A stretch of 64,000 nucleotides of DNA from Paenarthrobacter nitroguajacolicus. GTDB lineage: Bacteria; Actinomycetota; Actinomycetes; Actinomycetales; Micrococcaceae. Shown here piece after piece: positions 7,431-15,989 of the stretch; position 1 is the stretch's first letter; every line of letters begins with the position of its first letter. Both the position numbers and the translations under genes were made by a program. A model generated the notes under the pieces. It did not search any database, was not told the DNA's origin, and saw only the letters and a program-made list of their open reading frames with translations. Location: the NCBI RefSeq assembly GCF_007786235.1, contig NZ_VNFK01000010.1:62001-126000 (forward strand), given 5' to 3'.

Positions 7431-8987
7431 ATGACGGTGCCAGCACCCGCCGCCCAGATGGCAGGGGTGGCGGCGCCGTCGCCGGATTCTGCTGCCAGCG
7501 AGGTGGATAACGCGCGCTCGCCGTTGATCGCCGGATTCATCGGTTCGATGTTCCTGATGTTTGGTTCGCTGGGCGTGGGATGGCTTGCCCCGGCCTCGGA
7601 GTTGCGGCGGCTCCCGCTGTTCATTTGGATGCGCACCGAAGGTGTTGGCGTCGCGCTGTCCATTGTCCTGCTGGCCATTGGTGGAATGCTCTTGGTCCGG
7701 GCCTGGCTCCGTCTCGGACAGAGGGTCAGGGTGTGGGGGCCGGAGGCCCGGAAGGCTACGTTGCAGGCCGTGGCGGCCTGGGGACTGCCCATGATGTTCT
7801 CGGTTCCCCTCTTCAGCAGGGACGTCTACGCATATATCGGCCAGGGCCGGTTGATGGTTGAGGGCATTAACCCTTACGAAAACGGAATATCGGCCCTGCC
7901 CAACTATTTCCAATTGGGTGCGGACAAGCAGTGGACCGAAGCCCCAGTGCCCTACGGGCAACTGTTCCTGTGGATTGAACAGTTTGTGGTGTGGGTGACC
8001 AACGTCCAGCCGGAAGCAAGCGTTATGCTTTTCCGTCTTGTCGCGGCGGTGGGTGTGGTTTTGTGCATCGTGTACGTGCCGAAGCTGGCCGAACTCCACG
8101 GTGTGAACCCACACAGGGCACTCTGGCTCACTGCCGCCAACCCGCTCTTCCTGACCAACTTCATCGCCAGCGTCCACAACGATGCTTTGATGATTGGCTT
8201 GGCGCTGGCGGGCCTTTACTACTGCGCAACCCGTCGGGTCATCCTCGGCATCATATTGGTCACCCTTTCCATCTCGGTCAAGCCCATCACCGTGGTCTTC
8301 CTGCCTTTCATCGGTCTTCTGTGGGCGGGCAAGGGTGCTTCGTGGCCCCGCAGGTTTGTTTTTTGGTTCTTCACGGCTGCGTTGAGCCTGGGACTCCTCT
8401 ATGCCTTGAGCTTGGTTAACGGGTTCGGTTTTGGGTGGATCAAGGGCCTGTCAGCGCCCGGAAGTGTTGCTATCTGGTACGCGCCTGTTGGCTTGATCGG
8501 CTTGGCTGTCGCATCAATCTCCAACGTTCTGGGGCTTGACGGTGGGGTCATCGCGAAGTGGGTCTATGACGCGGGTAAAGTCCTGATGGTGGCTGCTCTC
8601 GCCTGGCTGATTTTCCGGGGTGACTACGACCGTCTGATGCGGCGCCTTACGCTGGCATTCGCTGCCATTGTCTTGCTGGCACCGATGATTCAGTCCTGGT
8701 ATGTCGTGTGGTTGATTCCGTTGTTTGCCGTGACCGGAATCCGCAACGACTGGCAGGTCAAGGCACTTTACTTTGTGGTCTCGTTCTTCATGGTTTACGC
8801 CATCTCGGACCAACTGGACGTGTTCCCGTATCTGCAAAGTGAAGATCTGGGCCTGGCCCTGCTGCTGGCCCGCATCGCAGCGGCAGTCATCGCGATCTTC
8901 TTCGCGGTCTATTTGATCTTCATTGACCCCAAAACGAAGAGCCTGTTCCGCAACCGCGACGAACCAGGGTTGCGGCCCATCATCTGA
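7431..8987 (+). CDS. mptB: MptB-family polyprenol-phosphomannose alpha-1,6-mannosyltransferase
   Basis: A large integral membrane glycosyltransferase (518 residues, about 12 hydrophobic helices) of the GT-C fold. The first extracytoplasmic loop carries FSRDVYAYIGQGRLM followed by NPYENG, the conserved acidic loop of the MptA/MptB family. In mycobacteria and corynebacteria MptB builds the alpha-1,6-mannan core of lipomannan from polyprenyl-phosphomannose. In Micrococcaceae it probably serves lipomannan or another membrane mannan, which is inference. ATG 7431 is preferred. TTG 7416 would add five residues with only a weak GCGGG upstream. It is followed closely by the convergent AlkD-like gene. 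Confidence 0.85.
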   Translation: MTVPAPAAQMAGVAAPSPDSAASEVDNARSPLIAGFIGSMFLMFGSLGVGWLAPASELRRLPLFIWMRTEGVGVALSIVLLAIGGMLLVRAWLRLGQRVRVWGPEARKATLQAVAAWGLPMMFSVPLFSRDVYAYIGQGRLMVEGINPYENGISALPNYFQLGADKQWTEAPVPYGQLFLWIEQFVVWVTNVQPEASVMLFRLVAAVGVVLCIVYVPKLAELHGVNPHRALWLTAANPLFLTNFIASVHNDALMIGLALAGLYYCATRRVILGIILVTLSISVKPITVVFLPFIGLLWAGKGASWPRRFVFWFFTAALSLGLLYALSLVNGFGFGWIKGLSAPGSVAIWYAPVGLIGLAVASISNVLGLDGGVIAKWVYDAGKVLMVAALAWLIFRGDYDRLMRRLTLAFAAIVLLAPMIQSWYVVWLIPLFAVTGIRNDWQVKALYFVVSFFMVYAISDQLDVFPYLQSEDLGLALLLARIAAAVIAIFFAVYLIFIDPKTKSLFRNRDEPGLRPII

Positions 8988-9002
8988 GCGCCGGCAACCG
9001 GT

Positions 9003-9689
9003 TCACTTGGGCAGGATCAACCGCAAAGCCTCCCGCAGGGACAATGGGCTCAAGGCATCCGCGTTGTCTGCAGCGTAAGCCCGGACCCATTCCGGGTCCG
9101 TTTTGCCGTACTCCCGAAGGGCCCAGCCAATGGCCTTGCGGATGAAAAATTCCTTGTCCGGCAGGTTCGGTTGAATAACCGCTGCCAGCAAGGCGGGGTC
9201 GGTCTTGGTCTTGGCTCCCAACTGTGCAGTGATGGACGCCCTGCGAACCCACATATCGTGGTCGGTGGACCACTGGAACAGCAGGGGAGCCATATTGTCG
9301 TGATGGGCAAGCAGCAGAGCGCAGATCCTGTGTGATACCCCGTCCACGAGGTCCCACCACGCACCCGTGCGGATGATCTCCTCATAGACGGGCAGCATGT
9401 CCAAGTCTGTCTTGACCATCCGCAGGCCCGTGAGGTCAATGGCTGCGTACCGCTCCTCGCGGGCCTCCGCCTGGCGCCATAGGGAGAGAACGGCCTGTCT
9501 CAGATCCGCCGGTGAAGAAACCGGGAATTCTTTTGCAGCCGCTTTCACAATTCTGCGTACCTCGGGAACTCGGATGCCCCAGGAGGGCATATCGGACTTC
9601 ATGTAGGCCTGGGCCCCGCGCGCACGCTCAGCGTTCCCTTCGGAGCGAAGCGTGGCACGGATGGATTGGACGAGATCCTCGGTAGTCAC
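9003..9689 (-). CDS. AlkD-like DNA alkylation repair protein
   Basis: A 228-residue all-helical protein of HEAT-like repeats in the AlkC/AlkD superfamily, which removes N3- and N7-alkylated purines without base flipping. The family pattern is clear: MPSWGIRVPEVR near the N-terminus, EERYAAIDL, then WWDLVDGVSHRI and MWVRRASI, with the aromatic and acidic residues of the DNA groove. The C-terminal KEFFIRKAIGWALREYGKTDP is the most conserved repeat. It is convergent with mptB, and the start faces map across about 160 bases. Three DNA glycosylase-type genes (this one and the two Fpg/Nei genes) lie in this window but not in one operon. Confidence 0.87.
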   Translation of the reverse strand: MTTEDLVQSIRATLRSEGNAERARGAQAYMKSDMPSWGIRVPEVRRIVKAAAKEFPVSSPADLRQAVLSLWRQAEAREERYAAIDLTGLRMVKTDLDMLPVYEEIIRTGAWWDLVDGVSHRICALLLAHHDNMAPLLFQWSTDHDMWVRRASITAQLGAKTKTDPALLAAVIQPNLPDKEFFIRKAIGWALREYGKTDPEWVRAYAADNADALSPLSLREALRLILPK

Positions 9690-9851
9690 GTCTTAACTCC
9701 AGGGCTGGGCCATGACGGACGCGTGTGGGCTGCCTCCACCTGGCTGTCCTCGCGCCTGCCAAAGGGCCGCCGTAGAGTAGGAGTGCCGGCAAAGCGATGC
9801 CCCGGTGCCAGACCCAACTCCCATTGCATGCCCCGCTACGGAGGAATTCCG

Positions 9852-10619
9852 ATGTCAATGCTGAAATCGCCGGATCAAATAGCGATAATGCGGGAGGCTG
9901 GCCGGGTAGTTGCCAATGCCCTGGCAGCCGTGAGGCAACACGCTGCCGTGGGCGTCACGCTCAAGGAACTCGACGACGTGGCGGCCGCGGTGATGTCCGA
10001 CGCCGGAGCCAAGCCCGCCTTCCTCGACTACCATCCTCGATGGGCCGCCGTGCCTTTTCCCGGTGTGATCTGTGCCAGTGTCAATGATGCCGTGGTGCAC
10101 GGAATCCCCAATGGGTACGTCCTGGAAGACGGCGATCTACTCAGCGTTGACTGCGGCGCCTTCATGGAAGGTTGGTGCGGGGACGCGGCAGTCAGCTTCA
10201 TTGTAGGAACGCCGGACCCTGTAGACCAGGAACTGATCGACGCGACGGAGGCCGCACTGGGCCGGGGCATCGAGGCGGCCCGCACGGGCAACAAGATGGG
10301 CGACCTTGCCTACGCTATCGGCGGCGAGGCAAAGCGTGCCGGATACGGCCTCTTGGCCGATCATGGCGGGCATGGTATCGGCAGGACGATGCACGCAGAG
10401 CCCCCTGTCCCCAATATGGGGAGGCCGGGTCGAGGCATCAAACTCGAGGAAGGGCTGGTCATCGCCATCGAGCCAATGTTGATCCTTGGCGGCAAGGACG
10501 ATTACTACCACGATGAGGACGAGTGGACCCTGCGGTCTGCGAACGGACGCAGGGCTGCCCATAGCGAACACACGGTAGCCGTCACCGCCGAAGGCCCGAT
10601 GATCCTGACCTTGCCCTAG
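9852..10619 (+). CDS. map: Methionine aminopeptidase, type I
   Basis: Removes the initiator Met from new proteins. The 255-residue pita-bread fold shows all five metal ligands: Asp100 (SVDCGAF), Asp111 (CGDAA), His174 (GGHGIG), Glu207 (AIEPML) and Glu239 (SEHTVAV), plus substrate-binding His83. The start at ATG 9852 is set by GGAGG at 9840-9844. A longer open frame reaching back to 9666 has no support. There is no N-terminal SH3-type zinc finger, so this is a type Ia-like enzyme. Such genomes usually carry a second map near secY, which is outside this window. The 3' end overlaps the convergent GNAT gene by 38 bases. Confidence 0.95.
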   Translation: MSMLKSPDQIAIMREAGRVVANALAAVRQHAAVGVTLKELDDVAAAVMSDAGAKPAFLDYHPRWAAVPFPGVICASVNDAVVHGIPNGYVLEDGDLLSVDCGAFMEGWCGDAAVSFIVGTPDPVDQELIDATEAALGRGIEAARTGNKMGDLAYAIGGEAKRAGYGLLADHGGHGIGRTMHAEPPVPNMGRPGRGIKLEEGLVIAIEPMLILGGKDDYYHDEDEWTLRSANGRRAAHSEHTVAVTAEGPMILTLP

Positions 10620-11220
10620 GGGATGCTCCAGCCTTTTCAAGGCGTACAACCGGCCTCCCCGGCACGGACTCGGACGCCGGCGAAAACCCGGCAGCAGTAA
10701 AAAGCGAAAGTGTGCCGTGGTACAAATCCGCGGCCGTTGCCTTGGCCCTGACTTCTGTGTCGACCGGGTAAGCCTCAATGACCTGCGCGCCGTTGTCGAA
10801 AGCATGGTCCACCGCCGCAGCAAGCAAAGCGGCGGACACACCTCTGCGCCTCTGGCTTGGGGCGACCACGAAGCAACTCACGGCCCAAAGGTTGACGCTA
10901 TCCTCGGGCCTGGGATATTCGGCCCTCAGGACTTGGGATCTCTTGAGCCGGGGGTAATTGATCCGTGGTTCTACTGCACACCAACCAATTGGATGGCCGT
11001 CCCGGAATGCGAGAACTCCTGGTGCCGGACCAGTTGTGAAGGCTGTCTTCAGTAGCTGTTTACGATCATCCGGAGATGTGGAGGACCAGTCTTTGCCGGA
11101 AAGGGCGAACCACCGGCACCAGCACCGGGAGGGTTCGCCCTTGGTTCCGAACAATTCTTCAACAGCTGCCCAAGAGGCGGGAGCAGTCTCAACACTCGAC
11201 GTTGCATCGTGGTGTGCCAT
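10582..11220 (-). CDS. GNAT-family N-acetyltransferase
   Basis: 212 residues with a GNAT core. Beta strands around VNLWAVSCFVVAPSQRRRGVSAALL give motif A with the Q-R-R-R-G-V acetyl-CoA pyrophosphate loop, and a C-terminal LYHGTLSLFTAAGF gives motif B. The N-terminal CWCRWFAL with nearby Trp residues is typical of an actinobacterial subgroup annotated only as GNAT. The substrate is unknown. It lies 62 bases after the ssb paralogue on the same strand and may share its transcript. Its C-terminal Arg/Ser-rich tail is encoded opposite the end of map. Confidence 0.8.
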   Translation of the reverse strand: MAHHDATSSVETAPASWAAVEELFGTKGEPSRCWCRWFALSGKDWSSTSPDDRKQLLKTAFTTGPAPGVLAFRDGHPIGWCAVEPRINYPRLKRSQVLRAEYPRPEDSVNLWAVSCFVVAPSQRRRGVSAALLAAAVDHAFDNGAQVIEAYPVDTEVRAKATAADLYHGTLSLFTAAGFSPASESVPGRPVVRLEKAGASPRARSGSSGLRR

Positions 11221-11282
11221 GAACCCAGAATAGGCTCATCCCCGGGGTTGGTTTTGAAGCTGGTGGCGGCCCGGCTGGCTGT

Positions 11283-11837
11283 TCAAGCGCCGGCACCCAC
11301 GAGTTCACCCGTGGTGGTGTCGACCATGAGGGTACCGGTGCCGTCCTCTTCCAGCCCGGTCGTCACGGATTCGTGTTCCGGGGGAACCTGTTCGTCTTCG
11401 TCATCCGACTCCCACCCCGGGCTGTCCTCATGGGCGCTGACTGTCTCGACGGGTGGTGCGGACCCGGCTGGAGCTGATGTGCCGTTCATACGCGTGAAGT
11501 TAGCGGAGCCGCACATAAGATCGTGCCCAACGGACTCTGCGTCGATTTCCGCCACGTGGTAAACGCGGCCTTCATGCTCCCATTGCCGGAGGCGGAGTTT
11601 GCCAACGACGATGACCCGTTGCCCCTTCTTGACGCTGCACCCAACGTGCCCGGCCAGGTAGCGAAATGATTGCACTGTGTACCAGTTTGTGTTCCCATCC
11701 ACCCAGGTATTGCTGGCGCGGTCGTAGCGGCGTTCGGTAGTGCCCAAACGGAATGAAGCGGTGGACGTGCCGCGCGTAGTTGTGGAGCTCTTGACCTCCG
11801 AGGCCACGAAGCCCCGGACGGTGATCATGTCGTTCAT
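11283..11837 (-). CDS. ssb: Single-stranded DNA-binding protein (paralogue)
   Basis: An OB-fold protein of 184 residues. The N-terminal 110 residues match bacterial SSB (ITVRGFVASEV, ASFRLGTTER, NWYTVQSFRYLA, KGQRVIVVGKL). The C-terminal half is acidic and Gly/Pro-poor and ends in GELVGAGA. It lacks the DDDIPF-type tip that docks SSB partners. That, and its location away from rpsF/rplI, mark it as a second SSB rather than the replication copy. Streptomyces and Mycobacterium have such SsbB-type paralogues, some linked to sporulation-stage segregation or competence. The role here is not known. Confidence 0.85.
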   Translation of the reverse strand: MNDMITVRGFVASEVKSSTTTRGTSTASFRLGTTERRYDRASNTWVDGNTNWYTVQSFRYLAGHVGCSVKKGQRVIVVGKLRLRQWEHEGRVYHVAEIDAESVGHDLMCGSANFTRMNGTSAPAGSAPPVETVSAHEDSPGWESDDEDEQVPPEHESVTTGLEEDGTGTLMVDTTTGELVGAGA

Positions 11838-12059
11838 GGGTGGTCCTTCTCGGTGTAGGGAAGTGCCTGTCCGGCTCCTTCAGCTTCGTCCAACGAAGTC
11901 GGGGAAGGGAGCGATGAATCCGGCTATGTGGATAACGCAGCCCTACCGACTCGCTGTGGAGGAGCGGACACAGCCGGTGTGGGATGGCGGACCGCTGGCT
12001 GATCGCACTGTAAACTCTTTGTGGCGCCAGCGGCCTGCGATGGTGATGGCGCCAAGTGC

Positions 12060-12132
12060 GCCCCAGTAGCTCAGGGGATAGAGCAGCGGCCTTCTAATCC
12101 GCCGGTCGGGGGTTCGATTCCCTCCTGGGGCA
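12060..12132 (+). tRNA. tRNA-Arg(TCT)
   Basis: A 73-base cloverleaf with acceptor GCCCCAG/CTGGGGC, discriminator A, anticodon TCT in the loop CTTCTAA and a T-arm GGGGGTTCGATTCCCTC. CCA is not encoded. It decodes the rare AGA/AGG codons and is the kind of tRNA often used as a phage attachment site, but no element is seen here. Confidence 0.95.
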
Positions 12133-12138
12133 CAGTTA

Positions 12139-12166
12139 ATCCCCCTTGGAACCGTCCAAGGGGGAT
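12139..12166. terminator. Bidirectional hairpin between tRNA-Arg and the SRPBCC gene
   Basis: ATCCCCCTTGGA (12139-12150) pairs perfectly with TCCAAGGGGGAT (12155-12166) around a four-base loop. It separates two convergent units. T-runs are weak on both sides. Confidence 0.75.
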
Positions 12167-12172
12167 GCGCCG

Positions 12173-12610
12173 TTAAGGCCTCAACTCAAGGAACCGCCTG
12201 AGGTTCTGGAGCACCAACCGCCAGGTCGCGGTGGATTGTTCAACTTCTTCCTCACTCGAATTGTTGCCCTGCGTGATAGTCACGGTGGTTCCTTCGGGGG
12301 CCGCCGCAAGGCTGTATTCGACGGTGTGGTAATTCTCCGGAGCGTCCGGTCGCCCGGAAGCCGGACTAAAGTGAGTTGTTTTCAGCACTACGGGGGGATC
12401 GAAAACAAGGATCGTGCCCCGGTCTTCATAAGACTTGCCGTTGAATTCGCCGGAGTAGGTGATGGGCTCGCCCACCTGCCAGGAGGTGGTGACGTTGGTA
12501 CCCAGGAAGTACTGCTTGATGAGGGCCGGATCAGTCAGAGCCTCCCAGACATTTTCGGGCGGCACCGCGATGGTGCAGGAGACCACGGCGTCAGCGGCTC
12601 GTTGATTCAT
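12173..12610 (-). CDS. SRPBCC/AHSA1-domain protein
   Basis: A 145-residue START-like fold of the activator-of-Hsp90 (AHSA1) type. The family pattern runs through the whole length: IAVPPENVWEALTDP at the N-terminus, the turn YFLGT, WQVGEPITYSGEF, and the C-terminal amphipathic helix ending WRLVLQNLRRFLEL. These small hydrophobic-cavity proteins bind lipids or other apolar ligands, and their role in bacteria is mostly unknown. ATG 12608-12610 is the start. The longer open frame beyond it reads through the divergent promoter region and is not believed. It faces a lipoprotein gene across 90 bases. Confidence 0.85.
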   Translation of the reverse strand: MNQRAADAVVSCTIAVPPENVWEALTDPALIKQYFLGTNVTTSWQVGEPITYSGEFNGKSYEDRGTILVFDPPVVLKTTHFSPASGRPDAPENYHTVEYSLAAAPEGTTVTITQGNNSSEEEVEQSTATWRLVLQNLRRFLELRP

Positions 12611-12700
12611 GTGATTGCTCCATCTCCCATGCGTCCCTGCGAAACTCCCGGTGGCAACGCTACGCCGGTCAGCGTCATGTGTGAATGGCACAATAGCTAG

Positions 12701-13189
12701 GTGATATGCAGGGAAAGCACACCGGAACATGGCTGGCAAGCAGCGGCGGGGATCCGCCTGGCAGGGTTGTCGCTGTTTGTCGCTGGGGCCTTGGCGATGA
12801 CAGCCTGCACGGCAACTTCGGCTTCGCCGGTGGGCCAAGCTGCTGTTACGCCAGCACCTTCCACCACGTCCCAAACCGCACCAAGCGTGGCCCCCGCCGT
12901 CGCTGCAACCACCGCCGCTGTGGAATCGGCCCTCAAAAAGCTTGTGGCCAGTAGCCCCAAACCGGACCGCGAAGCAGTACGTGCGGCTTTGGCGGCCGCC
13001 GGCATCCCGCAAGCCAGCCTTGAAGTCTCTGTCAGCCGCACACCAACCGGGCTCGATGTCGACGCCATGGAAGCCGCCGCCCTCACGGGTGAAAGCTGTG
13101 TCATGGGGCAGATCCGTGATGGTGGAGTGGTGGTGACAGTGCTGCCCGTGCTGGCCACCGGAAAATGCTTCGTGGGAGATGCCCGCTAG
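12701..13189 (+). CDS. Small putative lipoprotein (DUF6993-like)
   Basis: 162 residues. The N-terminus has an Arg-containing stretch and a hydrophobic segment ending LAMTAC, with a lipid-attachment Cys at residue 36, so the protein should be anchored to the outer face of the membrane. An Ala/Pro/Ser/Thr-rich linker follows (residues 37-75). A conserved C-terminal domain of about 85 residues then has two Cys (ESCVMGQ and GKCFVG) that could form a disulfide. This layout fits the actinobacterial DUF6993 family, but I rely on memory for the name. The function is unknown. GTG 12701 is the only suitable start. Confidence 0.65.
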   Translation: MICRESTPEHGWQAAAGIRLAGLSLFVAGALAMTACTATSASPVGQAAVTPAPSTTSQTAPSVAPAVAATTAAVESALKKLVASSPKPDREAVRAALAAAGIPQASLEVSVSRTPTGLDVDAMEAAALTGESCVMGQIRDGGVVVTVLPVLATGKCFVGDAR

Positions 13190-13245
13190 CTTCACTCCAG
13201 CACCCGAATGTGAGTTAAGTACGCCTAGCCACTAGATTTAAGGGT

Positions 13246-14928
13246 ATGGCGGAATTCATTTACACGATGACCAAGGCTCGCAAGGCCGTTGGCGACAAAC
13301 TTATTCTGGACGATGTCAGCATGTCGTTCTACCCTGGCGCGAAGATCGGCGTCGTGGGACCGAACGGTGCTGGTAAGTCCACCATCCTGAAGATCATGGC
13401 CGGACTGGACACTCCTTCCAACGGCGAGGCCCGCCTGAGCCCCGGCTACACCGTGGGCATCCTCCTGCAGGAACCGCCGCTGAACGAGGAAAAGACCGTC
13501 CTGGGCAACGTCCAGGAAGGCGTGGGCGAGATCTACGGCAAGATCCAGCGCTTCAACGAGATCTCCGAGGAAATGGCCAACCCGGACGCGGACTACGAAA
13601 CGCTCCTGGATGAGATGGGCAAGCTGCAGGAAGCCATTGACGCTGCCGACGCCTGGGACATCGACTCCCAGCTCGAGCAGGCCATGGACGCGTTGCGTTG
13701 CCCGCCGGCAGATTCGGATGTCACCGTCCTGTCAGGTGGTGAGCGCCGCCGCGTTGCGCTATGCAAGCTCCTTCTCCAGAAGCCGGACCTCCTGCTCCTT
13801 GACGAGCCCACCAACCACTTGGACGCAGAGAGCGTTCTTTGGTTGGAACAGCACCTTTCCCAGTACCCCGGTGCCGTTCTTGCCGTAACCCACGACCGTT
13901 ACTTCCTGGACCACGTGGCTGAGTGGATTGCAGAAGTCGACCGCGGTCACCTCTACCCGTACGAAGGCAACTACTCCACGTACTTGGAGAAGAAGAAAGC
14001 CCGTCTCGAGGTCCAGGGCAAGAAGGACGCAAAGCTGTCCAAGCGCCTGACGGAAGAGCTTGAGTGGGTGCGCTCCAACGCCAAGGGCCGCCAGACCAAG
14101 TCGAAAGCCCGTCTGGCCCGCTATGAAGAAATGGCTGCGGAGGCCGAGCGCACCCGCAAGCTGGACTTCGAAGAGATCCAGATTCCGCCGGGACCGCGCC
14201 TGGGCTCCTTGGTCATCGAAGCCAAGAACCTGAAGAAGGGCTTCGACGATCGCGTACTGATCGAGGACCTTTCTTTCTCGCTGCCGCGCAACGGCATCGT
14301 CGGCGTCATCGGGCCGAACGGTGTGGGTAAGTCCACACTGTTCAAGACGATCGTCGGCATGGAGCCGTTGGACGACGGTGAGCTCAAGATCGGCGAGTCC
14401 GTGAAGATCTCCTACGTTGACCAGTCCCGTGGCGGCATCGATCCCAACAAGTCGCTGTGGGAGGTTGTCTCCGAAGGCCACGACTTCATCCAGGTGGGCC
14501 AGGTCGAGATGCCGTCCCGCGCATACGTATCGGCGTTTGGCTTCAAGGGTCCGGACCAGCAGAAAAAGGCCGGTGTCCTCTCAGGTGGTGAGCGCAACCG
14601 CCTCAACCTGGCACTGACGCTCAAGCAGGGTGGCAACCTCCTGCTCCTTGACGAACCCACTAACGACCTCGACGTCGAAACCCTGAGCAGCCTTGAGAAC
14701 GCCCTTCTCGAATTCCCGGGTTGCGCCGTAGTGGTATCGCACGATCGCTGGTTCCTCGACCGGGTGGCCACCCACATCCTCGCCTACGAAGGTGACGACG
14801 AGAACCCGTCCAAGTGGTACTGGTTCGAGGGTAACTTCGACTCCTATGAGGAGAACAAGGTGGAGCGCCTTGGCCCCGATGCTGCCAAGCCGCACCGCGT
14901 TACGCACCGCCGCCTGACCCGCGACTAA
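13246..14928 (+). CDS. ettA: Energy-dependent translational throttle protein EttA (ABC-F)
   Basis: A 560-residue ABC-F ATPase without membrane segments. It has two nucleotide-binding domains: Walker A GPNGAGKST at residues 36-44 and GPNGVGKST near 354, signature LSGGERRR and LSGGERNR, and Walker B LLLLDEPTNHLD and LLLLDEPTNDLD. A charged linker (about residues 245-305, with AKGRQTKSKARL) separates them. The length, the arm insertion in domain 1 and the tail YEENKVERLG fit EttA. That protein binds the ribosomal E site and couples the first peptide bond to the ATP/ADP ratio. It is transcribed alone and closed by a strong hairpin. In Micrococcaceae, ssb, ettA and tesB often occur close together, as here. 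Confidence 0.95.
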   Translation: MAEFIYTMTKARKAVGDKLILDDVSMSFYPGAKIGVVGPNGAGKSTILKIMAGLDTPSNGEARLSPGYTVGILLQEPPLNEEKTVLGNVQEGVGEIYGKIQRFNEISEEMANPDADYETLLDEMGKLQEAIDAADAWDIDSQLEQAMDALRCPPADSDVTVLSGGERRRVALCKLLLQKPDLLLLDEPTNHLDAESVLWLEQHLSQYPGAVLAVTHDRYFLDHVAEWIAEVDRGHLYPYEGNYSTYLEKKKARLEVQGKKDAKLSKRLTEELEWVRSNAKGRQTKSKARLARYEEMAAEAERTRKLDFEEIQIPPGPRLGSLVIEAKNLKKGFDDRVLIEDLSFSLPRNGIVGVIGPNGVGKSTLFKTIVGMEPLDDGELKIGESVKISYVDQSRGGIDPNKSLWEVVSEGHDFIQVGQVEMPSRAYVSAFGFKGPDQQKKAGVLSGGERNRLNLALTLKQGGNLLLLDEPTNDLDVETLSSLENALLEFPGCAVVVSHDRWFLDRVATHILAYEGDDENPSKWYWFEGNFDSYEENKVERLGPDAAKPHRVTHRRLTRD

Positions 14929-14954
14929 TTACCGTCGCCGGCGGGTACAAATGT

Positions 14955-14988
14955 AGAAAGGCCGGTCCCTTGGGGGGCCGGCCTTTCT
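14955..14988. terminator. Bidirectional terminator between ettA and tesB
   Basis: AGAAAGGCCGG (14955-14965) pairs perfectly with CCGGCCTTTCT (14978-14988) around a 12-base loop. It serves two convergent genes. A 10-base direct repeat GAAGCTTACG (15001-15010 and 15016-15025) lies next to it and runs over the tesB stop codon. Confidence 0.85.
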
Positions 14989-15020
14989 GCGTTTGCTTCC
15001 GAAGCTTACGCTTGCGAAGC

Positions 15021-15926
15021 TTACGGAATCCTGACCATGCCCTCTTGCGCCACCGTGGCAACATGCACACCGTCGCGGTTGAAGATCCGGCCAGTGGCGA
15101 GCCCACGCGCGCCTTGTGCACTGGGCGACTCCTGGACGTACAGCATCCATTCGTCCACGCGTACAGGGCGGTGCCACCACATGGCGTGGTCAAGGCTGGC
15201 GACGCTCATTCCCGGCGTCATCCAGGCAAGGCCGTGCGCACGCAGGATTGGCTCCAGGAGCGTGTAGTCGCTGGCATAGGCAAGCGCTGCCCGGTGGAGG
15301 TTGGGGTCGTCGGGCAAGGGGCCCATGGTCTTCATCCACACTGCGTTGGTAGCCACCTGCTGGGCGGGAGGCGATACGTACAGGGCGGGGTCAATGTGGC
15401 GAACATCGAACGGTCGCTCGGATGACATATGCCGGGCCATCGGGTGGTCGAAGTGGGACAACAACTCGGCCGTGCTGGGCAGAGATTCGGGATCAGGGAT
15501 GCCTTGCGGCATGGTGGCCTGATGGTCCAGTCCGGTGTCTTCCACCTGGAATGAGGCGATCATGGAAAGAATCGGGACGCCGTCCTGGTAGGCGTGCACG
15601 CGTCGGGCGGAAAACGACCGGCCATCGCGCAGCCGTTCAACACCAAAAGTGATGGGCTTGTTGGCGTCGCCAGGCCGCAGGAAGTAGCCGTGCATCGAGT
15701 GCGCCACCCTGTCCGGCTCTACGGTCCGCATGCCGGCCATCATCGACTGGGCCAAAACCTGGCCACCAAAAACGCGGTGGCGGGGTTGCTTCTGGGACGG
15801 GCCCAGGAAGATGTCCTCGTTGGTCCGGGCACCATCGAAGTCACCAAGGTCCAGCAGGCCTATCAGCACTTCCATGGGGTCTTCTGCGGGTGCTTCCACG
15901 TCAAGGCCAGCGTTCGTCTCAGTCAT
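15021..15926 (-). CDS. tesB: Acyl-CoA thioesterase II
   Basis: A double-hotdog thioesterase of 301 residues that hydrolyses medium- and long-chain acyl-CoA. The first hotdog carries RVFGGQVLAQ and HSMHGYFLRPG. The second carries LLEPILRAHGL and the catalytic-site Asp in VASLDHAMWWHRP, with Gln and Thr/Ser partners in TGRIFNRDGVHVATVAQEG. Length equals the E. coli TesB family. The start faces an unknown gene across 63 bases. Confidence 0.93.
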   Translation of the reverse strand: MTETNAGLDVEAPAEDPMEVLIGLLDLGDFDGARTNEDIFLGPSQKQPRHRVFGGQVLAQSMMAGMRTVEPDRVAHSMHGYFLRPGDANKPITFGVERLRDGRSFSARRVHAYQDGVPILSMIASFQVEDTGLDHQATMPQGIPDPESLPSTAELLSHFDHPMARHMSSERPFDVRHIDPALYVSPPAQQVATNAVWMKTMGPLPDDPNLHRAALAYASDYTLLEPILRAHGLAWMTPGMSVASLDHAMWWHRPVRVDEWMLYVQESPSAQGARGLATGRIFNRDGVHVATVAQEGMVRIP

Positions 15927-15989
15927 GGTTCGACTTTAGACGCCGCCCCGACCCCTCTCAACCGAGGACATGCCGGTAGAGTCGATCAT

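Noticed and set aside
12060..12132. tRNA-Arg as attachment site of the element at the left end
   Set aside because: It is 10 kb away on the far side of core genes, with no repeat of its 3' end near the integrase.
12611..13195. N-terminal extension of the SRPBCC frame to 340 codons
   Set aside because: The extension runs through the divergent promoter region and opposite the lipoprotein gene. The family starts at MNQRA.
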